Assembly: GCA_016716565.1 (NCBI GenBank)
Contig: JADJWC010000002.1
Coordinates: 1,125,291 to 1,189,290 of the forward strand
Reading direction: 5' to 3'
DNA from: a bacterium
GTDB lineage: Bacteria > Bacteroidota > Ignavibacteria > Ignavibacteriales > Ignavibacteriaceae
DNA length: 64,000 bases
The notes beneath the pieces are model-generated. The model was not told the DNA's origin, made no database searches, and saw nothing but the letters and a program-made list of their open reading frames with translations. Positions 17,302 to 27,483 of the stretch are shown one piece after another. The translations under genes and the position numbers were made by a program. How positions within the stretch are numbered: the first letter of the stretch is position 1; every line of letters starts with the position of its first letter.

Positions 17302-20300
17302 ATGGACGATAAGCGTAATCCTCTTACAATTGCCGGTGGGATTTTGGACAACATCTTTTCAATCACAGAAAAGTTTATTACCGGTTTAACTTTTTTCGGA
17401 AAAAGGGACATCAGTGAACAGCTTGATACTTTTGCTGAAACCTTAAAGCAAATTCCACTTGAAAAAAGAAATTTATCAAAGGATGAAACAGAAGCACTCC
17501 ATAAAATTTTTGTGGCTGCTGCACAACCCGAATTTGCAAAAAGATTTATGGGCGACGTTGATAAGGAAGTTTTCTTTTCTTTTGGTAGTTTTCTTAACGA
17601 TCAACTTTCTAAAGTTGATAGTGCAAAGAAACTTTCTCACGAATACTTAAATCTTTATCGCTTCTCTTCCCTGCTGCGCAGGATATATGAGGATAAAAAA
17701 TGGGAGTCATTGATTCACGAATTGATTCTTAAAAGTGACTACAACACAAACACTTTATTCAAACAGAGACTGCGAGACTATCCAAAGAAAACTCTCTTCA
17801 AAGTAATAACCGGAAGCACAACCACTGAATACAGCTGGGAAAAATCTGCAAGCATTATTAATAGTTACAAAAATGCTTTGTATTCATTCGTTATTAATGA
17901 AACCAAAGTTGCTTTTCTTTTAGAAAATTGTCTTGAGATGGCTATGCTCGATCTTGCCTGCCTTACTGGTGGAATTGTAAATGTGATGATTCCCGGAAAT
18001 TCCGTTACCGAACATATTCTTTTTATTCTTCAGCAGAGCAAAGCCACGGTACTGATAGCTCACGATGAAAAACAGCTTTCAAAAATAAAATCCATTAAGA
18101 ACGAACTGCCAGATCTTAAAACACTAATTCTTCTTGAAGGAAATTCGGGCGAGGATTGGGTTATCAGTTTTGATAAGTTTTTAAAATCCGCCAAAGACGA
18201 TCAACCTGAAATTGAAAGAGGAATAAATGATTTAGCAACGATAATGTATACATCCGGCACAACCGGCGAACCTAAAGGCATAATGTTTTCACAAATGAAT
18301 ATTGTTTATAAAAGATTTTGCCGTGCAATGGCTATACCTGAAATTGGTGATGGAGACAGGTTCATCTGCTTCCTTCCGCTTTATCATACTTTTGGAAGAT
18401 ATCTTGAAATGACGGGCTGTGTTTTCTGGGCTGCAGAATATTGCTTCCTCGAAAATCCATCCGTTGAAGCAATGATAAACAATATGCAGCTTGTAAAGCC
18501 AACAGTCTTTATCAGCATTCCTAAAAAATGGATGCAGTTGTATGAATACATCACCAGCAAAGTAGATATTGAAGTCGATGAAAGCAGCAAAATAAAATCC
18601 GAACTTGACAATGCAACCGGCGGTGAATTGAAATGGGGACTTTCCGCAGCAGGATATTTACCTCCCGATATTTTTATGTTCTTCCAGAAGTACGGTGTTG
18701 AGTTGATGAGCGGTTTCGGAATGACGGAAGCAACCGGCGGAATTACCATGACTCCTTGGAAAAGATACAAACCAAACTCACTTGGCAAAGCTTTGCCCGG
18801 TATCGAAATTAAAGTTGGCGATGATGGCGAATTACTTGTAAAAGGACCTTACGTAATGCTTGGTTACTACGACATCGAAAATTCGGAAACATTTACTGAG
18901 GATGGATGGCTTCCAACTGGCGATGTAATGAAAATGGACGAAGATGATTTCATTCAGATCATCGACAGGAAAAAAGAAATTTATAAAAATATTAAAGGTG
19001 AGACTGTTGCCCCTCAGAAAATAGAAAATCTTTTCCGCGACTTTGAAAATGTTAAGCAGGTTTTTCTTGTTGGTGATCATCGTCCTTTCAACACAGTGCT
19101 AATTCATCCAAATTATGATGATGTGGACTCAATTATTTTTGATATGGACGAAAAACAGAAACAGGAATATTTCTCATCGCTTGTTGTATCGGTAAATAAA
19201 TTTCTCGCACCGTTCGAAAGAATTCTTGATTTCAGATTGATAGATCGGGCTTTTGATGACAAGCATGGCGAACTGACACCAAAGCACACATACAAACGAA
19301 AAGTTATCGAGAAGAATTTTTCCGAGTTGATCGAGTCGATGTATGTGAAAAGTGATACAAGTGTTTTTGTCGGAACAACCGAAGTCAGAATTCCAAATTG
19401 GTTTTTAAGAGAGAAAGGATGTCTTGGAAGAGATGTCTCTGCGGATGAAAAAGGAGTTTATATTCCAAAGCTTAACCTTTCATTAGCTCTAAGTAAATCT
19501 GATGAAAAAAATGTTTTCAGAATAGGAAGTTTCACTTATTCAATAAGTTCACGCTTCATAGATTTCCAGCAGATACTGATTGATCCGTTATTATGGATTG
19601 GTAACAAGGAACTGATTTCATTCACAGGAAATTCAATCGTGCTCTGGCATCGGCAGATTAAGGAATCTGTAAATATCAGGTTTAATTCTGTATTCGGTAA
19701 AATAGATTTGTCAAAAGATGAGCTGAACCAGTTCGACAAAATCAAATCATCTTCTGAATTTTCTCTCGCTGGAATTAATCTTGCATACAAGATGTTTCTT
19801 TCTGAAGAATTAAAAGCTGCTGACACTGCACTCGAATACTTCAATGAAATTCTTGACGATCCGAAGAATATTCATTTCCGTCTTGTCTTCAATTTACTTG
19901 CCCGTCCTGCAACAACAAGTAACATTGAAATAAAACGAAAGCAATTCGCACTTATCACCAAAGGCGCGGATGAAAGAAAATTCGGCGATCTGTTTCTCTC
20001 GTTTATTGGTGAAGACAAATCGCTTTTAAACTCAGAGCTTGCTCATCACATTGCAGTACATTCCAAAGGCGAGAAGAGGTTAGATTATATTGAAACTTTC
20101 ATTTCAGATGAAATAAAAAATTTCCGTTTCGATGAATCACTTGAACAGACTAACTTTATTCATTTCTTTGAGTTAATAACTGCTTATGGAGTAACACATC
20201 CCCAGCTTTACCGGCGAGTTAGAAGGTTCCTGATGAAATTATCTGTGCTGTCGGAAAATTCCGGTATTAAAAAATTTGCTGAATCAAGTCTTGAAGCACT

Positions 20301-22086
20301 TACTGCCGGTTTCAGAGAATGGCTTGGAACAAACCGCAAGATTGCAGTTGATCTTGAAACAGGTGAAGATTATCAGTGGGAAGATGTAATTGCTTTTGAG
20401 GAAGGTATCAATCCCGGTGACAGGCAGAGAATAAAAAATGCTCTTTCCAAAACAGCAGTATTGAGAGAGGCAGTATTTATGTTCTCAAAAGGTTTTCTAA
20501 TCAGACTCGATGATATTTTACCCGGCGGCATCTGGCTAAGTCAGCTTGAATCACGAAGTGAAAAATCTATTTACAGATTAACAATCCAGACAAGATTTCA
20601 GGGAGCTTTCGATCTCACTGTTCATCTTAGCAAAAATCTTCCGCCCGCAAAAGTTAAAGAAGAAATCAAATGGTTGATACTCGGAGGAACTACAAATAAA
20701 GGCGAAAGACTTCTTCCGCATTTCGGCGGTTACTGGGAAGAATATGAACTCTGGACTGAAGCTTATGTGACCAGAGATAGTGTTGCGCGTTTCATCGAAA
20801 AAGAAAACAGAAAAGCAGATGATGAAACCAGAATCAGACTTCGTGAACTCTGGCCTCACTTCGTTTGGAATAGCACGGCTGCATATATGAACTTCTGGAC
20901 GGTAACAAACTATAAAATTCAGCTTGCTAACCCGAAACCGGAAAACATAACGGTTCCGACTCATGATTATCAGACAGGGACTTTGCTCTATTCAGTATCC
21001 AAGAGAATAATCTCATCTTCTCCGAAAGAATTCTTTATAAACTTTTACAATCTGTTTGTAAAAGAAACTCTCGACAAATATTCGTTCCTCGATAAAAAAT
21101 CAATTTGGAATTATATTTTTTCCGGTGTAACCGAATGCGAAGGCGAATCAAAAGCAGTTGATGTGATAAATACATTTATTGCAGAAATCAAAACGGCAGA
21201 TGTTGAAAACAAAGATGAGATAATTTTCAGAGCAGAGGAATTTGTGCGGAGCGTTACGCAGGATGGTTTCATCCCGAAGAATTTATTCTTTGCAATAAAG
21301 AGATTTCACCGCTGGAAATTGTTGAACGAAAATGCAGACATAAGCGCTCAATCACAGATGCTTTTTGAACTTTATGAAACGTACCAGCTTTTTGATTATG
21401 AAAAAGAATATATAACCACCCGTGCTATGTTTTTCCTCAACACAGCATTTGCCGGATCTTCGGACAATATGAAGAATGCGTTACGGGAAATCATCAAAAA
21501 GCAGCGCGCCGGTGAGCTAAGTGCTGATAAATCACAGATGCTTTATGCTGAACTTCACTCGCTTCCAAATCTGACTGAAGATGAAAAGTATTTTCTCACA
21601 AGATTAACATATCCGTACCTGAAGCCAAAAGATACCGCCGCATTAATCCGTGCGGAAAGTTTTGGAGGCGATACTTCAAATCTTGTAGTTCAGTTAACTG
21701 ATGAGGAAGGAAATCCATTCCTGATAAGAAGCCCGATTTCTCCGAAAGAAATTTCAAGGCTTCACTCGCTGTTCCTGGATTCAAATCTTGTTGTCAATTT
21801 CCGACCAGAGCACAGATTCCTCGTTGCACTTTCTGAAAGAGGATTTATCATCGGCGGTTTGTTTTATGAATTGATCGATGAGCAGACAGCACATATGGAA
21901 AAAATTGTTGTGTCTGCACGTTATAGAAGGACAGGCATCAGTGAAAACCTGATGAACGAATTTCTGAAAAGATTAAAAAGCGAGCATATCAGGTATGTTA
22001 CAACGGGATTCTTCAGGCCCGAATATTTTTACAAATTCGGATTTAAAGTTGAGAAGAAATACTCGGGCTTGGTGAAAGAGTTGTGA
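17302..22086 (+). CDS. Giant AMP-forming acyl-CoA synthetase-like protein with C-terminal GNAT acetyltransferase
   Basis: The protein has 1594 residues. Residues about 150-680 form a long-chain fatty acid-CoA ligase-type adenylation domain: the P-loop-like TSGTTGEPKG at 317-326, the Asp541 motif WLPTGD, the hinge DRKKEIYKNIKGE and the C-terminal lysine region LTPKHTYKRK. Such domains activate carboxylates as acyl-AMP. Residues about 700-1450 match nothing I recognise and hold no obvious membrane span. Residues about 1455-1594 look like a GNAT N-acetyltransferase (MEKIVVSARYRRTGISENLMNEFL, then FFRPEYFYKFGF). Ordinary ligases of this class are about 600 residues, so this is an unusual fusion. 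It is transcribed alone. A role in making an acyl-CoA and passing the acyl group to an acceptor is speculation. Confidence 0.9.
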   Translation: MDDKRNPLTIAGGILDNIFSITEKFITGLTFFGKRDISEQLDTFAETLKQIPLEKRNLSKDETEALHKIFVAAAQPEFAKRFMGDVDKEVFFSFGSFLNDQLSKVDSAKKLSHEYLNLYRFSSLLRRIYEDKKWESLIHELILKSDYNTNTLFKQRLRDYPKKTLFKVITGSTTTEYSWEKSASIINSYKNALYSFVINETKVAFLLENCLEMAMLDLACLTGGIVNVMIPGNSVTEHILFILQQSKATVLIAHDEKQLSKIKSIKNELPDLKTLILLEGNSGEDWVISFDKFLKSAKDDQPEIERGINDLATIMYTSGTTGEPKGIMFSQMNIVYKRFCRAMAIPEIGDGDRFICFLPLYHTFGRYLEMTGCVFWAAEYCFLENPSVEAMINNMQLVKPTVFISIPKKWMQLYEYITSKVDIEVDESSKIKSELDNATGGELKWGLSAAGYLPPDIFMFFQKYGVELMSGFGMTEATGGITMTPWKRYKPNSLGKALPGIEIKVGDDGELLVKGPYVMLGYYDIENSETFTEDGWLPTGDVMKMDEDDFIQIIDRKKEIYKNIKGETVAPQKIENLFRDFENVKQVFLVGDHRPFNTVLIHPNYDDVDSIIFDMDEKQKQEYFSSLVVSVNKFLAPFERILDFRLIDRAFDDKHGELTPKHTYKRKVIEKNFSELIESMYVKSDTSVFVGTTEVRIPNWFLREKGCLGRDVSADEKGVYIPKLNLSLALSKSDEKNVFRIGSFTYSISSRFIDFQQILIDPLLWIGNKELISFTGNSIVLWHRQIKESVNIRFNSVFGKIDLSKDELNQFDKIKSSSEFSLAGINLAYKMFLSEELKAADTALEYFNEILDDPKNIHFRLVFNLLARPATTSNIEIKRKQFALITKGADERKFGDLFLSFIGEDKSLLNSELAHHIAVHSKGEKRLDYIETFISDEIKNFRFDESLEQTNFIHFFELITAYGVTHPQLYRRVRRFLMKLSVLSENSGIKKFAESSLEALTAGFREWLGTNRKIAVDLETGEDYQWEDVIAFEEGINPGDRQRIKNALSKTAVLREAVFMFSKGFLIRLDDILPGGIWLSQLESRSEKSIYRLTIQTRFQGAFDLTVHLSKNLPPAKVKEEIKWLILGGTTNKGERLLPHFGGYWEEYELWTEAYVTRDSVARFIEKENRKADDETRIRLRELWPHFVWNSTAAYMNFWTVTNYKIQLANPKPENITVPTHDYQTGTLLYSVSKRIISSSPKEFFINFYNLFVKETLDKYSFLDKKSIWNYIFSGVTECEGESKAVDVINTFIAEIKTADVENKDEIIFRAEEFVRSVTQDGFIPKNLFFAIKRFHRWKLLNENADISAQSQMLFELYETYQLFDYEKEYITTRAMFFLNTAFAGSSDNMKNALREIIKKQRAGELSADKSQMLYAELHSLPNLTEDEKYFLTRLTYPYLKPKDTAALIRAESFGGDTSNLVVQLTDEEGNPFLIRSPISPKEISRLHSLFLDSNLVVNFRPEHRFLVALSERGFIIGGLFYELIDEQTAHMEKIVVSARYRRTGISENLMNEFLKRLKSEHIRYVTTGFFRPEYFYKFGFKVEKKYSGLVKEL

Positions 22087-22192
22087 AGCCGCGTGATTAA
22101 TAGCTATTGAATTTCGATATTTTACTAATTAAGTTGTATTTGGTTTCTCTGCTATTCATTTTACTTTAAATAGGTAATTGGGAGATGATTAA

Positions 22193-23050
22193 ATGTCTTT
22201 AATGAGATTATTTGAGGCCTCTTTTATTTTTTTAATTATACTTACCTCCTGTTCAAGTGAAAAAGAATCAAATCCTGTTTTAACCGTTTACAAAGGAACC
22301 ATAAAAGGTTTTGTTTACGATGCAACAACCGGAGCCCCAATTTACTATGCAAAGATCAGCACTGATCCTCCGACAAAGGAAACTTATACCGGACCAGATG
22401 GTGAATTCATACTAAATGATATTTTGGCAGGTGATTACATCGTCGATGCCCACAAGGATGGTTTTGATAATGATACTGCTTTTGTGACTATCCAACATAA
22501 AGACACTGTGAACACAATTTTCGCACTTCAAGATTTTAGTGTATATCTTGATTACTACCCTCTTGGGATTGGAAATTATTGGGAATATTGGCATGGAGAT
22601 TCGCCTCTTTTTTCGCTAGAAGCAATTTCAGACACTACGATTTCAGGAAAAATTTATCGAGTCATTCAATACAAAAGTCTTGCTTCACAAAATATTGAGT
22701 ATAGGTACGAAAGAGTAGATGAATACAATGCAATGGTTTACAGATACTTCCCATATTATTTAAAAGAAATGATTATTGATAGTCTGGCAGCCAAAGCAGG
22801 ACAAGAATTTTCAAGTAACATGTTTTTTCATCCAGATGTAAGCTGTTTTTCAATATGCAGCAGCATTAAATTCGAGGAAATTTTCGGTGAACTAAGGATG
22901 ATACGAAGTTTATTTCATGCTTGTGCAACTGACTTGCCATCGTACCAAATTATTAAGGGCATTGGATTATATAGTGCTAGTTTTTGGAGGACTGGAGGTT
23001 ACAAACTCAAATATGCAATCATCAACGGTGTAGAATATGGTGAAAGGTAA
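22193..23050 (+). CDS. Lipoprotein with carboxypeptidase-regulatory-like domain
   Basis: The protein has 285 residues. A lipoprotein signal ends at LTSC (Cys about residue 20). Residues about 36-115 fit a CarboxypepD_reg-like beta-sandwich (GTIKGFVYDATTGAPIYYAKIS, GPDGEFILNDILAGDY, VDAHKDGF). The remainder (YYPLGIGNYWEYW onward) is a domain found in Ignavibacteria and related lipoproteins without assigned function. GGGAG lies before the start. Expected location is the periplasmic face of an envelope membrane. Confidence 0.75.
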   Translation: MSLMRLFEASFIFLIILTSCSSEKESNPVLTVYKGTIKGFVYDATTGAPIYYAKISTDPPTKETYTGPDGEFILNDILAGDYIVDAHKDGFDNDTAFVTIQHKDTVNTIFALQDFSVYLDYYPLGIGNYWEYWHGDSPLFSLEAISDTTISGKIYRVIQYKSLASQNIEYRYERVDEYNAMVYRYFPYYLKEMIIDSLAAKAGQEFSSNMFFHPDVSCFSICSSIKFEEIFGELRMIRSLFHACATDLPSYQIIKGIGLYSASFWRTGGYKLKYAIINGVEYGER

Positions 23051-23167
23051 TATTGATTCCTAGTCAACTAATGCAGTAATTATATTTTTATATTTTCAAA
23101 ATTTTGACCTTTTCTTTAGTTTCACCCTGCCATTTTTAATTATTAAATCCATTAATCGGAGATACTT

Positions 23168-23896
23168 TTGAGCAGAGAAATACACCGCTGGTACAGCCCC
23201 AATCTCAATAAAGATATGGAAATTGTTATTTACGGACACTACGGTTTTGCATTATTGATGTTCCCAACAGCAGCAGCAGATTTCCTGGAATATGAACGAT
23301 TCAAATTAATTGACTCAATCGGCTGGTTCCTCGGTGAAGGAAAAATAAAAGCATATTCAATAAACAGCATCAACAACGAAAGCTGGCTGAATAACAATAT
23401 GCATCCGGCCCATAAAGCAATCCGGCATCAGCAATACAACAAGTACATTGTTGAAGAAGTTGTTCCCTTCATCCACAATCACAGCAAAGGATTAGTACCA
23501 ATAATTACTACCGGTGCATCGCTTGGTGCATTGCACGCAGCCAATAATTTTTTCCGTCGTCCTGATATTTTTTCAGGAACGATTGCAATGAGCGGCAGCT
23601 ACGACCTTAAAACGTACAGCAAAGGATATTATGACGACAATGTTTATTTCAACTCGCCGATCGATTATCTCCCGCACTGGAATGACCAATTTATGCTTGA
23701 AAAAATGAAGAAGGGAAAAATTATCATCGCTTCCGGTCAGGGTGATTATGAAGATCCGAATGCTTCCAGAAAACTTTCTGATATTTTAAATTCAAAAGGA
23801 GTTAACCACTGGCTGGATTTGTGGGGACACGATATTAAGCACGACTGGCCGACGTGGCGTCAAATGCTTCCTTACTTTTTAAGCAAGTTCAATTAA
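23168..23896 (+). CDS. Esterase family alpha/beta hydrolase
   Basis: The protein has 242 residues, lacks a signal peptide and probably acts in the cytoplasm. The nucleophile elbow is GASLGA; an acidic residue in GQGDYEDP and the His in WGHDIKHDW complete a likely triad. The fold matches the putative esterase (Esterase D-like) family; the substrate is unknown. It starts at TTG, seven bases after GGAG. It leads a close run with the PAP2-like gene (24 bases later) and the small gene at 24562. Confidence 0.85.
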   Translation: MSREIHRWYSPNLNKDMEIVIYGHYGFALLMFPTAAADFLEYERFKLIDSIGWFLGEGKIKAYSINSINNESWLNNNMHPAHKAIRHQQYNKYIVEEVVPFIHNHSKGLVPIITTGASLGALHAANNFFRRPDIFSGTIAMSGSYDLKTYSKGYYDDNVYFNSPIDYLPHWNDQFMLEKMKKGKIIIASGQGDYEDPNASRKLSDILNSKGVNHWLDLWGHDIKHDWPTWRQMLPYFLSKFN

Positions 23897-23920
23897 TTTT
23901 TTCAAGTTTCTAATTGTAAA

Positions 23921-24547
23921 ATGAGCTGGAAAACTTTCTTTCAAGACAGCAAAAGCAGAATAGAGTTTATCATCACTATTATAGTTATGATTCCGCTTCT
24001 GTCCGTCTTCTCAAGGTTTTTATTATTTATTGAGGAACGGGAAGGAGTTGTTCTTAACGATCCTCTACTGAATCTGTTTAATCCGGTTGATCTAACCTGG
24101 GCAACTTTTGCACTAATCTATGTTGCGCTAATAATATTCCTTGTGAGTATTATCAAAGAACCTAAAAAGCTGATGATTGCACTGCAGACTTATGGATTGA
24201 TGGTATTCTTCAGAGGAGTTGCGATGTACCTGACCCCTTTTAATGCACCAGAAAAAATTATTCTTCTACACGATCCATTTGTTCAGTTTTTCGGTGACGG
24301 CGGCATCTTAACGAAAGATCTGTTTTTCTCGGGACATACCGGAACTATGTTTTTACTCTTTCTTCTTGTTGATAACAAAACTCTTAAAACTATTTTTCTT
24401 GTGGCTACAATTTTAGTCGGTTCTGCTGTACTTCTTCAGCACGTTCATTACACTGTTGATGTTTTTGTTGCCCCGTTTGTTGCGTACGGTTCATATCGCA
24501 TCATAAAAAAATTACACAGTACTCTTATCGAAGAAAAAGGAAATTAA
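23921..24547 (+). CDS. PAP2-like (sphingomyelin synthase type) membrane phosphatase
   Basis: The protein has 208 residues and about six membrane helices. It carries FFSGHTGTMF and, about 45 residues later, HVHYTVDVFVAPFVAYG, the two conserved His-containing blocks of the PAP2_C/sphingomyelin synthase-like family, in which the second His-Asp pair acts in phosphotransfer. A lipid phosphate or phosphodiester substrate in the inner membrane is expected. The spacing suggests cotranscription with the esterase gene upstream and the small gene downstream. Confidence 0.85.
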   Translation: MSWKTFFQDSKSRIEFIITIIVMIPLLSVFSRFLLFIEEREGVVLNDPLLNLFNPVDLTWATFALIYVALIIFLVSIIKEPKKLMIALQTYGLMVFFRGVAMYLTPFNAPEKIILLHDPFVQFFGDGGILTKDLFFSGHTGTMFLLFLLVDNKTLKTIFLVATILVGSAVLLQHVHYTVDVFVAPFVAYGSYRIIKKLHSTLIEEKGN

Positions 24548-24561
24548 TTCATTGAATTTTT

Positions 24562-24897
24562 ATGGAAGACGAAAAGAAACAATTATTTGAAATCACGCGC
24601 TTTGTCGAGAAAGATTTTTTAATTAAAGAGGATCAGTCACTTATCCCATCGGCTGATTTAGAATCTCTTGAAGAATTTAAAAAGTATCTTACCGAAAAAC
24701 TCAAAATTCTTCTTGATGAGAAATTTGACGTTCTGGTAAACATACTCTACCGCATTGACATAAATGAAAGAAAGTTGAGCGAATTATTTTCCGGGAAAAA
24801 CAGAGACTCAATCCCCGCTTCTCTCGCTCAAATGATAATTGACCGGCAGCTTGAAAAAATACGATTGAGGAAACTTTACAAAGAGGGAAAACTTTAA
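24562..24897 (+). CDS. Small hypothetical protein
   Basis: The protein has 111 residues, is charged and predicted helical (FKKYLTEKLKILLDEKFDVL; RQLEKIRLRKLYKEGKL), with no signal or membrane span. It starts 14 bases after the PAP2-like gene. I recognise no family. The tight spacing and normal codon use support a real gene. Confidence 0.7.
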   Translation: MEDEKKQLFEITRFVEKDFLIKEDQSLIPSADLESLEEFKKYLTEKLKILLDEKFDVLVNILYRIDINERKLSELFSGKNRDSIPASLAQMIIDRQLEKIRLRKLYKEGKL

Positions 24898-25137
24898 CAG
24901 CTACTTTCTGCAAAATGTGAAAGTCAGTCCAACGCATTTCGCTGGTATAGTTTTTTCTTTTCAGTAATTATCTTACAATTATTGCTTATAATAAATTTAG
25001 TATTTAGGTTTATAATAAAGCTTAAACTATTTTCTATAAAAGGCATTCAAACCGAAAATGTTCCTGCATTTTTTGTTGTTTTGCAGAAACTCGTTCATAA
25101 AGTTGAATTATGAGCAGGAACAGGAGGGCATCAAAAT

Positions 25138-27126
25138 TTGATATTAAACAGCAAAAAGATAAAAGAACTTCAAAGCGAAAACGATGAGCTCAAAAAGCTG
25201 ATAGCTGGTTTTACCGAAAAGGAAAATCGTCTGAAACAATTCGACGAACTGATTAAAAAATCAAGAATTGAATACGCTAACATTGCTCTTAAAAAAAATC
25301 AAACAGCCCACACCTTAGAAGTCCTCGAAAATCAGAAAGCAAAGCTTAATAACGAGCTTCACAAAATATCTTCCGAGATTAAAAAGCTGAGAGAAATAAA
25401 AGTTTCTGAACAGAACCAGGTTCTTGTTCTTGGAAACCTTACTTCAAAATCAAATCAGACATTATCCGGAAATAATCTGGAATCCGTAAAAGATATTATT
25501 TATAAAGAAATAGAGTCTGCCGAGAAAAGAAAAAATGAGATTGCAGTAGAGACTTTTAAATTCAAGAAAAAATTTGATGAGCTAAACAAAAAAATTGCTG
25601 AGATTAATCAGATTAAAAATGCTTTGACAAGTGAAGTTGAAAAGAAGAAAGAAGAAATCGGAATTCTAATCGGGAGAAAGAAAGCAATCTCACAGGAACA
25701 GAATGATGATATCACTTCCGCATTGTTAAGACAGAATGAGGAAAAATTAAAGCTTGCTGAAGATATTCAGGCGCGAATAAACCAATTGCGAAATCAGGAA
25801 GCGATAATTATTGACAGACTGACTGATAAAAGGAGTGAATTACAGAAACTGGACAAGCAGCTGGAAGAGAAAAGCCATCTGATCCGCAACGAAGCTGAGC
25901 TAAACAATTCATTGAAACAATTATCCTTTGTTGAATCAGCAAAAAAAGAATTACTTCGCGAGCTTGATATAAAGATTGGAGCGAAAGAAGCTCATCTTAC
26001 TTCATTGGTTGAAGATTGCAAATCTAAAACTGACTCATTAAACTGGTTGAAAAATGAGAACAAAGAAATTTCCGAAAAAATTAATTCAGGAAATGAAAAG
26101 CTAAAACAATTGAATGAATCAATTGAAATTGCAACTGCAAGGCTTTCTGATCTGGATTATAGTCTGAATGTTCTTGATAAAGAATTCAATAATCTCTTCC
26201 AGGATATCGAGAATAAGAAATCAATAAGAACTGAACTCGATACTCAGATAATTTCAAAACAAAATGATAAGCAACAGATTGAAGATGTTATTAGAGAATT
26301 GAAGGAAACGACTTCTATTCTATCACAATTGAAAAATGATATAGAAAAAGGAAGCGGTCAATCTGCAAAAAGATTTACGGGTGTTCTTCAGCATTATAGT
26401 TCGACAATAAACGAGATGGCGAAGAAAAAATCCGATCTCGAAAGAGAGCTCAATATGAAATCAAAAGAGATTGGCGAAAAAGATCGGTTGATAGAAGAAA
26501 AGCAATCGGTGCTGGAAGAAATTGAGAATATGTTAAATGCAGGCAGGAGTAACTTTACTTTGTTTGAAGATCTGATGCACTTTATAGCTGCACAACGGAA
26601 AGCTTTGCGGGAAAGTAAAAATATTCTTGAAGATTCCATGGAGAAAGTTGAATCAAGTAATGACATCATCATACAAGAGAATAAACTGGTTGAATATGAA
26701 AATGCTTTGAGTGAATTGCTACATAGTGAAGACGACTATTCTTCGGATCTGATTAATTCAAGAATTTCAATTGAAAAAGAAATAGAAGAGAATAAAGTTA
26801 TACTGGACAACCTGAAAAAGAATATCGTAGATTCATCTTCTGAGCTTTCTGAAATGAAAGAATCAATAAATAAAATAAAGACAGAACACGAAGAACACCG
26901 AGTTGCAATAAACAAGCTTGCTTTAATGAAACAAAAACTTCAGGAAGAAATTAATAAGCAGCAAATTGTAGCCGATAAGTATGTCAGGATAAAAGAATTG
27001 ATCAGGCAAGAGCAGGAATTGATAATGAAGAAAAGAGAGCTTGCTGATACTGACAACTTAGTAGATCAACCTAGGGCAAAAGAAAAAATTTTCGAGAAGC
27101 ATAATCCAAACTGGATAAAGCTTTAG
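25138..27126 (+). CDS. Large coiled-coil protein
   Basis: The protein has 662 residues. It starts at TTG with AGGAGG about 11 bases upstream. Nearly the whole length is heptad-patterned, rich in Lys, Glu, Asn and Ile, as in SMC or filament-forming proteins, but there are no Walker A or B motifs, no signal peptide and no membrane helix. A cytoplasmic scaffold or filament role is plausible; no specific family is recognised. Several frames on the opposite strand are only shadows of its repetitive codon use. Confidence 0.8.
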   Translation: MILNSKKIKELQSENDELKKLIAGFTEKENRLKQFDELIKKSRIEYANIALKKNQTAHTLEVLENQKAKLNNELHKISSEIKKLREIKVSEQNQVLVLGNLTSKSNQTLSGNNLESVKDIIYKEIESAEKRKNEIAVETFKFKKKFDELNKKIAEINQIKNALTSEVEKKKEEIGILIGRKKAISQEQNDDITSALLRQNEEKLKLAEDIQARINQLRNQEAIIIDRLTDKRSELQKLDKQLEEKSHLIRNEAELNNSLKQLSFVESAKKELLRELDIKIGAKEAHLTSLVEDCKSKTDSLNWLKNENKEISEKINSGNEKLKQLNESIEIATARLSDLDYSLNVLDKEFNNLFQDIENKKSIRTELDTQIISKQNDKQQIEDVIRELKETTSILSQLKNDIEKGSGQSAKRFTGVLQHYSSTINEMAKKKSDLERELNMKSKEIGEKDRLIEEKQSVLEEIENMLNAGRSNFTLFEDLMHFIAAQRKALRESKNILEDSMEKVESSNDIIIQENKLVEYENALSELLHSEDDYSSDLINSRISIEKEIEENKVILDNLKKNIVDSSSELSEMKESINKIKTEHEEHRVAINKLALMKQKLQEEINKQQIVADKYVRIKELIRQEQELIMKKRELADTDNLVDQPRAKEKIFEKHNPNWIKL

Positions 27127-27483
27127 AATTTTTCTTGCTGTCAATTTTAACCGGTCGAACGTTTAATAACCCCTATTACTAAAAAAGATTAATAAAATGC
27201 TCGCAGTTTTCAATTTATCCGAAGAATCTTTTGAATTAAATCCCTGGGAGTACCGGGTGTATATTAAATAGGATTTATTCCCTTTCATAATAACTGTTGC
27301 TTTCTGTTAGTACTATTGCACAATTCAATAGACACTAAAGAAAATTGTGATTAATGTCATCTCTTCATACCTTCATTTTTATCACATAAATAATCTTTTC
27401 TAATCAGTATTAAATTTTAGTTAATCCACTAACCCGGCAAGGATTTTGTAATTCTCTGATTAGTATAAAGGATGATCAAAACA
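27127..27483. other. Intergenic region with a short frame resembling a glycosidase C-terminus
   Basis: The 357-base gap holds a 33-codon open stretch (27170-27271) whose last 24 codons from ATG 27197 read like the final strand of a GH13 alpha-amylase C-domain (VFNLSEESFELNPWEYRVYIK). This may be the remains of a lost gene; the match is from memory of the family pattern and is weak. The rest shows no gene. The promoter for the barrel gene should lie in the 3' half. Confidence 0.3.

Noticed and set aside
26394..26672. Minus-strand frame inside the large coiled-coil gene
   Set aside because: Shadow of AAA/GAA-rich codons; no start site support.
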